The notes below the pieces were generated by a model. That model ran no database searches. It was given only the letters and a program-made list of their open reading frames with translations, and was not told where the DNA came from. The position numbers were made by a program, and so were the translations under genes. 64,000 nt of DNA from Pseudomonas rhizosphaerae (GTDB taxonomy: Bacteria; Pseudomonadota; Gammaproteobacteria; Pseudomonadales; Pseudomonadaceae): assembly GCF_000761155.1 (NCBI RefSeq), contig NZ_CP009533.1:1240001-1304000 (forward strand), written 5' to 3'. Below are positions 27,170 to 35,643 of the stretch, piece after piece (position 1 is the stretch's first letter; each line of letters starts with the position of its first letter).

Positions 27170-27471
27170 GCGAGGTCGTCGCAAGCAAGCCTGCCGTGGT
27201 GATCACCTACTGCACCCAGTGCCAGTGGTTGCTGCGTGCGGCATGGCTGGCTCAGGAGCTGCTCAGCACCTTCGGCGAGGACCTGGGCCAGGTTGCCCTG
27301 GCGCCAGCCAGTGGCGGTACCTTTCACATCACCTGTGACGGTGTGCAGGTCTGGGAGCGCAAGGCCGACGGTGGCTTTCCCGAAGCGAAGGTGCTCAAGC
27401 AGCGCATTCGTGACCTGATTGATCCGGCGCGCGACCTGGGGCACAACGAGGCCACGCGCTCGGCGCCCTAG
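27166..27471 (+). CDS. SelT/SelW/SelH (Rdx) family thioredoxin-like protein
   Basis: Protein of 101 residues with the redox motif CTQC (Cys16, Cys19) right after the first strand (AVVITYCTQCQWLLRAAWLAQELL) and the family's GGTFHITCDGVQVWERKADGGFPE block. It uses cysteine where animal selenoprotein W has selenocysteine. Rdx proteins are thought to act in thiol redox reactions; the bacterial role is not established. It overlaps the fimV-like stop by four bases (ATGA) and ends 22 bases before the convergent trkH. Confidence 0.85.
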   Translation: MSEVVASKPAVVITYCTQCQWLLRAAWLAQELLSTFGEDLGQVALAPASGGTFHITCDGVQVWERKADGGFPEAKVLKQRIRDLIDPARDLGHNEATRSAP

Positions 27472-27492
27472 AAACCCTTGGTTTCGCCTCTA

Positions 27493-28947
27493 TCAGTGCC
27501 GCCAGAATGCCGGCATGCAGAGGATCAGCACGGTGATGATTTCCAGACGACCCAGCAGCATGCCCAGGGCCAGTATCCACTTCGCAGCGTCCGGCAGCGT
27601 GGCGAAATTGCCCGCCGGGCCGATCACCTCGCCCAAGCCAGGGCCGACGCCGGAAACCGTACTGGCCGCGCCGGTCAGGGCCGTCATCCAGTCCAGTCCC
27701 AGCAGCGACAATGCCAGGGCGATGATGCCGACAGTGAAGCCGAAGAAGAACGAGAAGGTCAGGATCGAGCGGACGATCTCCTCGTCCAGGCGATGGCCGT
27801 TGTACTTCTGCTTGATCACCGCGCGCGGGTGGATCAGCTGGTTGAGGTTGGATTTGAGCAGGATATAGGCCACCTGAAAGCGGAAGATCTTGATCCCACC
27901 CGCAGTCGAGCCCGAACAGCCACCGATGAAGCCCAGATAGAAAAACAGCATCAGCGAAAAGTTGCCCCACAGGCTGTAGTCGCCCAGGGCGAAGCCCGTG
28001 GTGGTGACTACCGAGGTGACGTTCAGGGCCACGTGGCGGAACGCCGTCCACCATGGCAGCTCGGTGGTGGCCCAGTACCAGGTACCGAGCACCAGCCAAG
28101 TCACCACCAACAGCATCAGCATGCCCTGCACCTGCTGGTCGCGCAGCAGCGCCTGGCGGTTGCCGCGCAGGGTCGAGACGTAGAGTGCGAACGGCAGGCT
28201 GCCCAGAATCATCACCACGATCGCCACCCAGTGCACCGCCGGTTGCTGCCATTTGCCCAGGGACAGGTCGGAGGTCGAGAAGCCGCCGGTGGAAATCGCC
28301 GACATGGCATGGTTGACCGCATCGAACGGGCTCATCCCGGCCCACCAGAAGCCCAGGGTGCCCAGCGCAGTGAAGCCGACATAGACCAGCACGATGAACT
28401 TGGCGACCATGTGCGAGCGCGGCATGACCTTTTCCGAGCGGTCGCTGGATTCGGTCTGGAACAGGCGCATCCCACCGATGCGCAGCAGCGGCAGGATCGC
28501 CACGGCCATGCCGATGAAGCCGATGCCGCCCAGCCAGTGCAGCATCGAACGCCACATGAGGATGCCAGGTGACATCTCGTCCAGATGGCTGAGTACCGTC
28601 GAGCCGGTGGCGGTGATGCCCGACATGCTTTCGAAGAAGGCGTCGGTGTAGCTGATGTGCTGGGTCAGCAGGAAGGGCAGGGCGGCGAACACGCACACCA
28701 CCACCCAGCTGCTGACGGTGAGCAGGTACATGTCCCGCGGGCGCAGGTTGACGTTGTCGGGGCGCCCCGGCAGCACTAGCACCAGGCCTGCGACGAAGGT
28801 GATCAGGCTGGCCCAGAGGAACGACTGGATATCCTGGCTACGTTCGAACACCACCAGTGTGCCCATGGGCACGACCATGCTCATGGCCAGGGTGATCAGG
28901 AAGATGCCGATAATGAAACCGATGATGCGCAGGGTCGGCAACGCCAT
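27493..28947 (-). CDS. trkH: Trk-type potassium uptake protein TrkH/TrkI
   Basis: Inner-membrane potassium transporter subunit of 484 residues with four channel-like M1-P-M2 repeats. Filter-loop segments such as GITATGSTVL, FSTSDLS-bearing GGF, TTTGFALGDY and STVSGVGPGLG are visible, each with the glycine that lines the pore. It works with the NAD-binding regulator TrkA, not present here. ATG 28947 is chosen because the protein then begins MALPTLRIIGFIIGIFLI, the first membrane helix; longer frames add an unlikely leader. It is convergent with the SelW-like gene. Confidence 0.9.
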   Translation of the reverse strand: MALPTLRIIGFIIGIFLITLAMSMVVPMGTLVVFERSQDIQSFLWASLITFVAGLVLVLPGRPDNVNLRPRDMYLLTVSSWVVVCVFAALPFLLTQHISYTDAFFESMSGITATGSTVLSHLDEMSPGILMWRSMLHWLGGIGFIGMAVAILPLLRIGGMRLFQTESSDRSEKVMPRSHMVAKFIVLVYVGFTALGTLGFWWAGMSPFDAVNHAMSAISTGGFSTSDLSLGKWQQPAVHWVAIVVMILGSLPFALYVSTLRGNRQALLRDQQVQGMLMLLVVTWLVLGTWYWATTELPWWTAFRHVALNVTSVVTTTGFALGDYSLWGNFSLMLFFYLGFIGGCSGSTAGGIKIFRFQVAYILLKSNLNQLIHPRAVIKQKYNGHRLDEEIVRSILTFSFFFGFTVGIIALALSLLGLDWMTALTGAASTVSGVGPGLGEVIGPAGNFATLPDAAKWILALGMLLGRLEIITVLILCMPAFWRH

Positions 28948-29071
28948 GGGGTCAGCTCTGGCCAGGAAGGAAAGGGCCGCCATTCTACCTGCGGGCCACA
29001 GCATGTAAACCCGGCAGGCGAAGGCTGCTTGGGTCTAGAATAGCGGCTTATCGTTCGACAGGAGGTTGCCC

Positions 29072-29629
29072 ATGGAGGCGCTCGAGGTTTTGCTCAATCG
29101 TGTTTCCGCTCCCCGGCTCATGGAGCCCGCGCCGACGGCTGCACAGCGTGAAGTGCTGTTCCAGGCCGCCCTGCGCGCGCCCGACCACGGCCAGCTGCGG
29201 CCGTGGCGTTTTCTGACCGTTGAAGGCGAAGGTTTGCAGCAGCTTGGCGAAGTCCTGGCCGAGGCCACCGCGCTCAACCCTGAGGCGGGTGAAGCGGCGC
29301 TGGAGAAAGCGCGCAACATGCCGTTGCGCGCGCCCCTGGTCGTGGTGGTGATCGCCCGTTTGCAAGCGCATCGCAAGGTGCCGCAGAGCGAACAGCTGCT
29401 GGCGGCCGGCTGCGCCGCCCATGGTATTCTGCTTGCGGCCAATGCCCAGGGCCTGGGCGGCGTCTGGCGCACCGGCGAGTTGTCCTATGCGCCCTATGTC
29501 GCCGACAAGCTGGGCCTGACCGAGGGCGAGCAGGTCATCGGTTTCCTGTACCTGGGCACGCCTGCGCGCGAATTGCGCGAGGCGCCAGCGCTGGCCACTG
29601 CCGACTTCGTTCAGGCGTGGGGCGCCTGA
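29072..29629 (+). CDS. YdjA-type nitroreductase family flavoprotein
   Basis: FMN-dependent nitroreductase-fold protein of 185 residues. The short N-terminal part LLNRVSAPRLMEPAPT, the segment ALRAPDHGQLRPWRFLTVEGEG and the C-terminal GLGGVWRTGELSYAPYV match the minimal YdjA-like group, which binds FMN at a dimer interface. The physiological substrate is unknown. ATG 29072 has AGGAGG six bases upstream, which decides the start over a TTG at 29066. It is divergent from trkH and convergent with cpxA ten bases away. Confidence 0.87.
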   Translation: MEALEVLLNRVSAPRLMEPAPTAAQREVLFQAALRAPDHGQLRPWRFLTVEGEGLQQLGEVLAEATALNPEAGEAALEKARNMPLRAPLVVVVIARLQAHRKVPQSEQLLAAGCAAHGILLAANAQGLGGVWRTGELSYAPYVADKLGLTEGEQVIGFLYLGTPARELREAPALATADFVQAWGA

Positions 29630-29639
29630 TCATGCTCGG

Positions 29640-30974
29640 CTAGGCCACCACGACAGGTACCGGTGGCAGGTCCAGGGTCGCGATCAAGCCACCCTGGGCA
29701 TGGTTTTCCAGCTGCAGGCTGCCGCCGTGGCGCTCGGCAGCACGGCGGGCAATGGCCAGGCCCAGTCCGTGGCCGGCGGCGCTCTGCCCCGGCGCGCGGA
29801 AAAACGGCTCGCTCAGGCGCGCCAGGTGTTCGTCGGCCACGCCTGGGCCGTGATCGCGGACGCTGATCCGCACCCGCCCATCCACCGGCTGCGCCGACAG
29901 CACCACGGGTGACGCCGCGGGGTTGAAACGCAGGGCGTTGCGCAACAGGTTGTCCACGGCCCGTTCGATCATGGTGGGCCAGCCTTGCAGCGCAAGGTGC
30001 GGGGCGATGTCCAGTTCGATGGATTGCTCCGGCACGGCAACCAGAGCGTCCTTGCGCACGGCTTGCAGCAGCGCTGGCAAATCGACGTCTTCGGCCGTGG
30101 CCTGTTCCGCGTCGACCCGCGCCAGCACCAGAATCTCGCTGATCAGGGCTTCCAGACGGTCGCACTCACGGGTCAGGCACGGCCACAGCAGGTCACGCTG
30201 GGCAGGCTCGGCACGTTCGGCCAAAGCCAGGGCGATGCGCAGCCGGGCCAGGGGCGAGCGCAGTTCGTGGGACACGTCGCGCAACAGCTGCCGCTGGCTG
30301 CCGATCAGGCTCTGCAGGCGCGCGCCCATGCGGTTGAAATCGCGGGCCAGCACACCGAATTCGTCGCGACGACTGGCCAGTTGCGCCAGGCTGTTCTGCT
30401 GATAGGTGGTCTGCCCCAATTGATGCACGGCGCCGCGCAGACGGCTCAGGGGGCGGGTAATGGACAGCGTCACCATCAGGCTGAACAGCGTCAGCACGAC
30501 CAGCGCGATCACCAATGCACTGATGGGCATGAGCAGGGAGTCGCGGTGCCAGGAGTCGAGTTCGGGGTGGGGAATGCGGTAGATCAGCAGGTAGGTGTCG
30601 CCTGTGGTGGGGCTGGTGTAGTCCGCCGTCAGCCGGCGCCATGGCAGGTCGCGATCGGCTTCGTTGTGGCGCGCCTCGAAGGCTTCGGCACGGCGTGGAA
30701 ACGTCCCCGGCACGACCGCCTCGCCGGCTTCGTTGAGCACCTGGGTGTCGATGCGATAGCGACGCTTGCGCTGTTCGAGCAGATCCTGGGCGGCCTCGGC
30801 ACCCTTGCTTTCATAGCGCTCCACCCAATCCTGGGCGAAATGCTTGACCGCCGGGTGCCGACTGAGGATCCAGGTGTCCTGGTTCAACATGTGGCCCAGC
30901 AGCACCGACAGGCCGGCTACCAGGGCGATGGCCAGCCAGAAGCTGGCCAGGATGCGCCAGAACAATGAACGCAA
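29640..30974 (-). CDS. cpxA: Envelope-stress sensor histidine kinase CpxA-like
   Basis: Membrane kinase of 444 residues. Helix 1 (about 8-28) and helix 2 (about 150-172) flank a periplasmic sensor domain. A HAMP domain (ITRPLSRLRGAVHQLG) is followed by the phosphoacceptor box VSHELRSPLARLRIAL near 235 and an ATPase with N-box NLLRNALRFN, RDHGPGV and GLGLAIARR motifs. Its partner regulator and a Spy-like gene lie just upstream on the same strand, and a CpxR-type box is present. This is the gene order of the Cpx system in pseudomonads. It monitors envelope protein folding. Confidence 0.85.
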   Translation of the reverse strand: MRSLFWRILASFWLAIALVAGLSVLLGHMLNQDTWILSRHPAVKHFAQDWVERYESKGAEAAQDLLEQRKRRYRIDTQVLNEAGEAVVPGTFPRRAEAFEARHNEADRDLPWRRLTADYTSPTTGDTYLLIYRIPHPELDSWHRDSLLMPISALVIALVVLTLFSLMVTLSITRPLSRLRGAVHQLGQTTYQQNSLAQLASRRDEFGVLARDFNRMGARLQSLIGSQRQLLRDVSHELRSPLARLRIALALAERAEPAQRDLLWPCLTRECDRLEALISEILVLARVDAEQATAEDVDLPALLQAVRKDALVAVPEQSIELDIAPHLALQGWPTMIERAVDNLLRNALRFNPAASPVVLSAQPVDGRVRISVRDHGPGVADEHLARLSEPFFRAPGQSAAGHGLGLAIARRAAERHGGSLQLENHAQGGLIATLDLPPVPVVVA

Positions 30975-31041
30975 GGCTGATTCCTCAATGAACGAAGCCC
31001 GGTACGCGTGAGCGTACCGGGCTGGGGGGCTTGCGCCGATA

Positions 31042-31479
31042 TTACTGGGTTTTCTTGCCTTGCTGGGCTTTCCAGGCCTGGAATTCGGCCCATTCGGCGC
31101 GGCGCTCTTCCTGGGTCTTCTTCATCTCGTCGAACTGCTTCTGCTGCTCGGGCTTGAGCACGGCACGGACGTCGGTCTGGGCCTTGTCGTGGTTGGCCTT
31201 GATTTCATCTTCCATTGCCTTGCGATCGGCTGCTGGCAGCTTGTCCAGGTACTTCTTGGTGATTTCGCGCTGCTGGTGGCGTTCTTCACCCATCAGTTTG
31301 CCAACCTGGGTACGCTGCTCGTGGGTCAGGTCGAGCTGGGCAAACGGCTCGCCGCCACGAGGGCCTGGGCCGCCTTTGCCTGGGCCAGGGCCGAAACCCT
31401 CAGGGCCGCCTTGTGGCATGGCCATGGCCAGGGTAGGCAGGGTGGCGGCGAACAGCATTGCGAGGGTGGTCTTGCGCAT
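31042..31479 (-). CDS. Spy/CpxP-like periplasmic stress protein
   Basis: Protein of 145 residues with a signal peptide (1-20, cut after AMA), then a Gly/Pro-rich stretch and a highly charged helical body. The LTxxQ motif occurs as LTHEQRTQVGKLMGEE (about 51-66), and a related LKPEQQKQFDEM lies near 108-119. This is the curved all-helical fold of CpxP/Spy, which acts as a chaperone or a brake on CpxA. The start ATG 31479 follows GGAGAT. It sits between the response regulator and the kinase, and a GTAAA-N6-GTAAA box lies 82-97 bases upstream. Confidence 0.85.
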   Translation of the reverse strand: MRKTTLAMLFAATLPTLAMAMPQGGPEGFGPGPGKGGPGPRGGEPFAQLDLTHEQRTQVGKLMGEERHQQREITKKYLDKLPAADRKAMEDEIKANHDKAQTDVRAVLKPEQQKQFDEMKKTQEERRAEWAEFQAWKAQQGKKTQ

Positions 31480-31560
31480 GGTGAATCTCCTGTCTGGTTC
31501 CCGGTCGTTACCGGATGTGCCCAGTTTAGGGAGATCAAGGTCAGGCACGGTCAGGGCCGC

Positions 31561-31576
31561 GTAAAGCTTGTGTAAA
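31561..31576. promoter_or_regulatory. CpxR-type binding box
   Basis: Two direct GTAAA words at 31561-31565 and 31572-31576 are separated by six bases. This matches the CpxR pattern of tandem GTAAA with a short spacer. It lies in the promoter region of the spy-like gene and downstream of the regulator gene itself, implying feedback control of the last two genes by the regulator. Confidence 0.55.
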
Positions 31577-31648
31577 GGGATGACGCAGGGGGGTGCTGAC
31601 AAATCGTTGCGCGTTCAGTGCACGTAGCGGCTGTGCGCACTTGTACCG

Positions 31649-32326
31649 CTATTGCGCATAGAAGTACCCGCGACTGCGCAGGGCCATGATGCGCGGCCGG
31701 CCGTCGGCATGGGGGCCGATCTTCTTGCGCAGGTTGCTGACATGCATGTCCAGGCTGCGATCGTAGAGGGTCAGTTTGCGACCCAGGGCAATTTGCGCCA
31801 GTTCCTGTTTTTCCAGCGGCTCGCCCGGTTGGCGCATGAGCGCTTCGAGCAGGCGGCTTTCGGAAACGGTCAGGTTGATGTCGTGCTGGTCGATGCTGAC
31901 CACGCCGCGGGCCGGGCTGAAGCACAGGTCGCCCAGCTCCATCTGGCCCGCCACTGCGGTCGGATGGCTGCGACGCAACACTGCCCGCAGGCGGGCCGTC
32001 AGCTCGCGCGGATCACAGGGTTTGGCCAGGTAATCGTCGGCGCCCAGTTCCAGGCCCAGGATACGGTCCAGCGGCTCGCCCCGGGCCGAGAGCATCAGCA
32101 CGGGCAACTCGGCATGTTCGCTGCGCAACTGCTTGAGCAGCTCCAGGCCGCTGCCGTCGGGCAGCATGACGTCGAGCACGACGGCCGCCGGGGCCTGCTC
32201 GGCCAGGGCCTTGCGTGCGCTGCTGCCGTCGTGGCAGGCCCGGACCTGAAAACCTTCCTGGCTCAACCAGCTGTTCAGCAGCTCGCACAGCTCGACGTCA
32301 TCGTCGATCAGTAGCAGATCGCTCAT
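31649..32326 (-). CDS. cpxR: OmpR-family response regulator CpxR-like
   Basis: Regulator of 225 residues. The receiver domain (1-115) has the acidic pair DDD near 8-10, the phosphoacceptor Asp in VLDVMLPDGSG (about 52) and the lysine of LAKPCDPRE (about 102). The winged-helix DNA-binding domain (about 130-225) ends YDRSLDMHVSNLRKKIGPHADGRPRIMALRSRGYFY. It is partnered with the downstream kinase, and the intervening Spy-like gene has a CpxR-type box. It starts eight bases after the yciI stop, so read-through from yciB-yciI is likely. Confidence 0.88.
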   Translation of the reverse strand: MSDLLLIDDDVELCELLNSWLSQEGFQVRACHDGSSARKALAEQAPAAVVLDVMLPDGSGLELLKQLRSEHAELPVLMLSARGEPLDRILGLELGADDYLAKPCDPRELTARLRAVLRRSHPTAVAGQMELGDLCFSPARGVVSIDQHDINLTVSESRLLEALMRQPGEPLEKQELAQIALGRKLTLYDRSLDMHVSNLRKKIGPHADGRPRIMALRSRGYFYAQ

Positions 32327-32334
32327 CTAAACCT

Positions 32335-32643
32335 TCACTCGGGTGCAGGCAGGGTCTGCTTGAACGGTTTGACCAGCACATGCTCGTACACGCCGGCCGC
32401 AACGAATGGGTCGGCCTGGGCCCAGGTCTGGGCTTCGGCCAGCGATTCGAAACGCGCGACGATGAGGCTGCCGCTGAAACCGCTGGCGCCGGGGTCGTTG
32501 CTGTCGATGGCAGGGTGTGGCCCGGCCAGGACCAGGCGTCCGGCCGCTTCCAGCTGTTTCAGGCGGTCCAAATGCTCGGGCCGTGCGGCCAGGCGTTTTT
32601 CCAAAGAATCGGGCGTGTCGGTGGCGATGATGGCGTAGAGCAT
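32335..32643 (-). CDS. yciI: YciI-family protein
   Basis: Protein of 99 residues of the YciI/YCII dimeric alpha-beta barrel family. Features are [33 protein letters not shown] and the conserved His/Asp-containing [17 protein letters not shown]. The fold is related to muconolactone isomerase and the family may be enzymatic, but no reaction is proven. ATG 32643 gives the family N-terminus; the frame is open a little further upstream, overlapping yciB. It lies two bases past the yciB stop. Confidence 0.87.
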   Translation of the reverse strand: MLYAIIATDTPDSLEKRLAARPEHLDRLKQLEAAGRLVLAGPHPAIDSNDPGASGFSGSLIVARFESLAEAQTWAQADPFVAAGVYEHVLVKPFKQTLPAPE

Positions 32644-32644
32644 G

Positions 32645-33241
32645 TCAATCCTCGGTTTTTGGTGTTGTACGATCGGAATCATGCAGGTGGCGGGACAGGT
32701 AGATGCCCTGGGCCACCAGGAACAGCAAGGTCATGGCCAGGCTGCCGAACACTTTGAAGTCGACCCAGAACTGCTCGTAGGTGAATGCCACGAACAGGTT
32801 GGCCGCGCCGCAGAACAGAAAGAAGACCACCCAGGCGACGTTGAGTTTCGCCCAGATCGGGTCGGGCAGGGTCAGCGCGTGGCCCATCATGCGCTTGATC
32901 AGCAGCTGCTTGCCGATGAAGTGACTGCCGGCGAACGCCAGGGCAAACAGCCAGTTGACCACCGGCGCCTTCCACTTGAGGAAGGTTTCGCTGTGGAAGG
33001 CCAGGGTCAGGCTGCCGAACACCAGGCAGGCGATCAGGGTCAGCCACTGGCCCTTTTCCAGCTTGCGCTGCTTGAGGAACAACAGGCCGTAGACGATCAC
33101 GGAGCTGGCGATGAGCACCTTGGTGGCGCTGAAGATGCCGCCCAGTTCGAAACTGTGGCCGGCCAGGTCGACCATCCGGGGATCGGTCTTGTAGACGATG
33201 AGGAACAGGAGCAGCGGGATGAAATCGATCAATTGTTTCAC
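32645..33241 (-). CDS. yciB: Inner-membrane septation protein A (YciB/IspZ)
   Basis: Polytopic membrane protein of 198 residues with five to six helices. The start region [18 protein letters not shown] and later [31 protein letters not shown] are characteristic of YciB. The protein affects envelope integrity and septation and interacts with elongation and division proteins in E. coli. The best start is GTG 33241, giving the family-standard (M)[10 protein letters not shown]-terminus; an upstream ATG at 33280 adds an atypical leader. It heads the yciB-yciI-cpxR run. Confidence 0.88.
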   Translation of the reverse strand: MKQLIDFIPLLLFLIVYKTDPRMVDLAGHSFELGGIFSATKVLIASSVIVYGLLFLKQRKLEKGQWLTLIACLVFGSLTLAFHSETFLKWKAPVVNWLFALAFAGSHFIGKQLLIKRMMGHALTLPDPIWAKLNVAWVVFFLFCGAANLFVAFTYEQFWVDFKVFGSLAMTLLFLVAQGIYLSRHLHDSDRTTPKTED

Positions 33242-33306
33242 AATGGCAGCCAGAAGCAGGATGTGACGGCATAATAACAAACATCAATGACTGCGAAAGC
33301 GCCACT

Positions 33307-34167
33307 ATGAATGTTGACCTGCACTGCCACAGCACCGCTTCCGACGGCGCCCTTGCGCCTGCCGTCCTGGTGCAGCGAGCCTTCGATCACGGCGTGCAGA
33401 CCCTGGCGTTGACGGACCATGACACCCTGGAAGGCCTGCCAGAGGCCCGCGCGGCGGCGACAGCACTGAACATGCAGTGGGTCAGTGGTGTCGAGATGTC
33501 GTGCACTTGGGGCGGCGCGACCATCCACGTGCTCGGTTACAATTTCGACCTGGAGGCGCCGCCCCTGGTCGCTGCGCTCGACAGCCTGCACCACGGTCGC
33601 TGGCTACGTGCCGAGGAAATCGACCGACGCCTGGCGCTCAAGGGCATGCCCGGTGCATTGGAGGGCGCGCGCGCCATCCAGCAGGGCCTGGGCGACAGCG
33701 GTAATGCGCCGGCCCGTCCGCACTTCGCCGATTTTCTGGTGCAGCAGGGGCATGTGAAAGATCGCCAGGAGGCGTTTCGCAAATGGCTGGGGGCGGGCAA
33801 GCTGGGTGACGTCAAGCAGCACTGGCCCACCCTCAAAGACACCGTGCGCACGTTGCGCGAGGCCAAGGCCTGGATCAGCCTGGCGCACCCGTTGCACTAC
33901 GACTTCACCCGCAGCAAGCGGCGCAAGCTGATCGGCGACTATATTCAAGCGGGTGGCCATGCGATCGAAGTGGTCAACGGCATGCAGGCGGCCGAACAGG
34001 TCGGCACGCTGTCCATTCTGGCTCGCGAGTTCGGCCTGATGGTCAGTGCCGGCAGCGACTTCCACGGGCCGGGGACGTGGGGCGAAATCGGTGTCTATCG
34101 ACCTCTGCCCGTAGACCTGCCGCCGTTGTCCGCGCGGTTCAAGCACGACCCGTCAATCTCCGCCTGA
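33307..34167 (+). CDS. rnm: PHP-domain 5'-3' exoribonuclease / nucleotide phosphatase (RNase AM, formerly TrpH/YciV)
   Basis: PHP-fold phosphoesterase of 286 residues. The metal ligands are visible in DLHCHSTASDG (His6, His8), LTDHDTLEG, GVEMSC, SLAHPLHYD and AGSDFHGPG. Family members remove 5' nucleotides from small RNAs and 23S/16S/5S precursors and hydrolyse 3',5'-nucleoside bisphosphates. It is divergent from yciB and is followed at 13 bases by yciO, then scpA and scpB, forming a conserved four-gene run. Confidence 0.87.
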   Translation: MNVDLHCHSTASDGALAPAVLVQRAFDHGVQTLALTDHDTLEGLPEARAAATALNMQWVSGVEMSCTWGGATIHVLGYNFDLEAPPLVAALDSLHHGRWLRAEEIDRRLALKGMPGALEGARAIQQGLGDSGNAPARPHFADFLVQQGHVKDRQEAFRKWLGAGKLGDVKQHWPTLKDTVRTLREAKAWISLAHPLHYDFTRSKRRKLIGDYIQAGGHAIEVVNGMQAAEQVGTLSILAREFGLMVSAGSDFHGPGTWGEIGVYRPLPVDLPPLSARFKHDPSISA

Positions 34168-34180
34168 ACAGGATGCAAAC

Positions 34181-34810
34181 GTGAGTCAATTCTTTCAGAT
34201 CCATCCGCAGAATCCGCAGCCGCGGTTGATCAAGCAAGCGGTCGAGATCATTCGTGGCGGTGGCATCGTGATCTATCCCACCGATTCTTCCTACGCCATC
34301 GGTTGCCAGATCGGCGACAAGAGCGCGGTGGAGCGGGTGCGGCGCCTGCGACAGCTGGACGACAAGCACAACTTCGCGATCATCTGCTGCGACCTGTCGC
34401 AGCTGGGTCTGTTCGCCAAGGTCGATACGGCGGCGTTCCGCCTGCTCAAGGCGCACACGCCCGGGCCCTACACCTTCATCCTCAGCGCCACTCGAGAAGT
34501 GCCGCGGCTGCTGTTGCACCCCAAGCGCCGCACCATCGGCCTGCGCGTGCCCAGCCACCCGATCGCCCTGGCGTTGCTGGAAGAGCTGGGCGAGCCGTTG
34601 ATGAGCGTGAGCTTGATCATGCCCGGCGAAAAGGAGCCGCTCAGTGATCCGTACGAGATGCGCCAGTTGCTGGAAAAACACGTCGACCTGATCATCGACG
34701 GCGGCTTCGGCGGTACCGAAGCTTCAACCGTGATCAACCTGGCCGATGGCGATCCGCAGGTGGTACGCGTGGGTTGTGGTGACCCTGCACCCTTCGCGGC
34801 CATGGCGTGA
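34181..34810 (+). CDS. yciO: YciO/Sua5/YrdC-family L-threonylcarbamoyladenylate synthase-like protein
   Basis: Protein of 209 residues of the YrdC fold. KQAVEIIRGGGIVIYPTDSSYAIGC (substrate-binding strand), the K(R)RRTIGLRVPSHP block and the SVSLIMPGE stretch identify the YciO branch. TsaC/Sua5 enzymes make threonylcarbamoyl-AMP for tRNA t6A; YciO is a paralogue with weak or different activity, so the name does not prove that function. The start is GTG 34181. The stop overlaps the scpA start (GTGA). Confidence 0.85.
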   Translation: MSQFFQIHPQNPQPRLIKQAVEIIRGGGIVIYPTDSSYAIGCQIGDKSAVERVRRLRQLDDKHNFAIICCDLSQLGLFAKVDTAAFRLLKAHTPGPYTFILSATREVPRLLLHPKRRTIGLRVPSHPIALALLEELGEPLMSVSLIMPGEKEPLSDPYEMRQLLEKHVDLIIDGGFGGTEASTVINLADGDPQVVRVGCGDPAPFAAMA

Positions 34811-35643
34811 GTGATCTGAGCGCGGTTGAAAACCCGCCGTCGAGCATCGCTCTGGAATCACCCGAGCAGTTGCAACTGGCCCTGGTCTACGGTCAGGCGT
34901 TCACGCAGATGCCGCAGGACCTGTACATCCCGCCGGACGCACTGGAAGTGTTTCTGGAAGCGTTCGAAGGCCCGCTCGACCTGCTGCTTTACCTGATCCG
35001 CAAGCAGAACATCGACATTCTCGACATTCCCGTGGCCGAGATCACTCGCCAGTACATGGGTTATGTCGAGCTGATGAAAACCGTGTGCCTGGAGTTGGCC
35101 GCCGAGTACCTGGTGATGGCGGCCATGCTCGCCGAGATCAAGTCGCGCATGTTGCTGCCGCGCAGCGCCGTGGTCGAGGACGAAGAACATGATCCGCGTG
35201 CCGAGCTGATTCGTCGCCTGCAGGAATACGAGCGCTTCAAGGCCGCCGCCGAAGGCATCGACACCCTCAAGCGGGTGGGCCGCGATCTCCATGTGCCCAA
35301 GCTCGATGCCCCCCAGGCCAAGGTGCGCAAGCTGTTGCCCGAGGTCAGCCTGGAAGAGCTGTTGATGTCGATGGCCGACGTGCTGCGGCGCAGCGACATG
35401 TTCGAAAGCCACCAGGTCAGCCGCGAGGCGCTGTCGACCCGCGAACGCATGAGCCAGGTGCTCGAACGCCTGCGCGGTGGCGGCTTCGTGCCCTTCGTCG
35501 AACTGTTCGGCGCCGAGGAGGGCAAGCTGGGTGTGGTGGTGACCTTCATGGCCATCCTCGAACTGGTGAAGGAGCAACTGATCGAACTGGTGCAGAATGA
35601 CGCCTTTGCAGCCATCCATGTGCGTGCCCGAGCCGAACAATGA
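34807..35643 (+). CDS. scpA: Segregation and condensation protein A
   Basis: Kleisin subunit of 278 residues of the SMC-ScpAB chromosome-condensation complex. The N-terminal motif FEGPLDLLLYLIRKQNIDILDIPVAEITRQY (about 53-83) and the following EYLVMAAMLAEIKSRMLLPR helix contact the SMC neck. The C-terminal winged helix binds the other head. A roughly 45-residue N-terminal extension precedes the core, as in other Pseudomonas ScpA. The start is GTG 34807, overlapping the yciO stop; its own stop overlaps scpB. No smc gene is in the window. Confidence 0.9.
   Translation: MSDLSAVENPPSSIALESPEQLQLALVYGQAFTQMPQDLYIPPDALEVFLEAFEGPLDLLLYLIRKQNIDILDIPVAEITRQYMGYVELMKTVCLELAAEYLVMAAMLAEIKSRMLLPRSAVVEDEEHDPRAELIRRLQEYERFKAAAEGIDTLKRVGRDLHVPKLDAPQAKVRKLLPEVSLEELLMSMADVLRRSDMFESHQVSREALSTRERMSQVLERLRGGGFVPFVELFGAEEGKLGVVVTFMAILELVKEQLIELVQNDAFAAIHVRARAEQ

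Noticed and set aside
25043..27184. 713-codon minus-strand frame opposite the fimV-like gene
   Set aside because: Arginine/glycine-rich shadow without any motif; the sense strand has a signal peptide and FimV domains.
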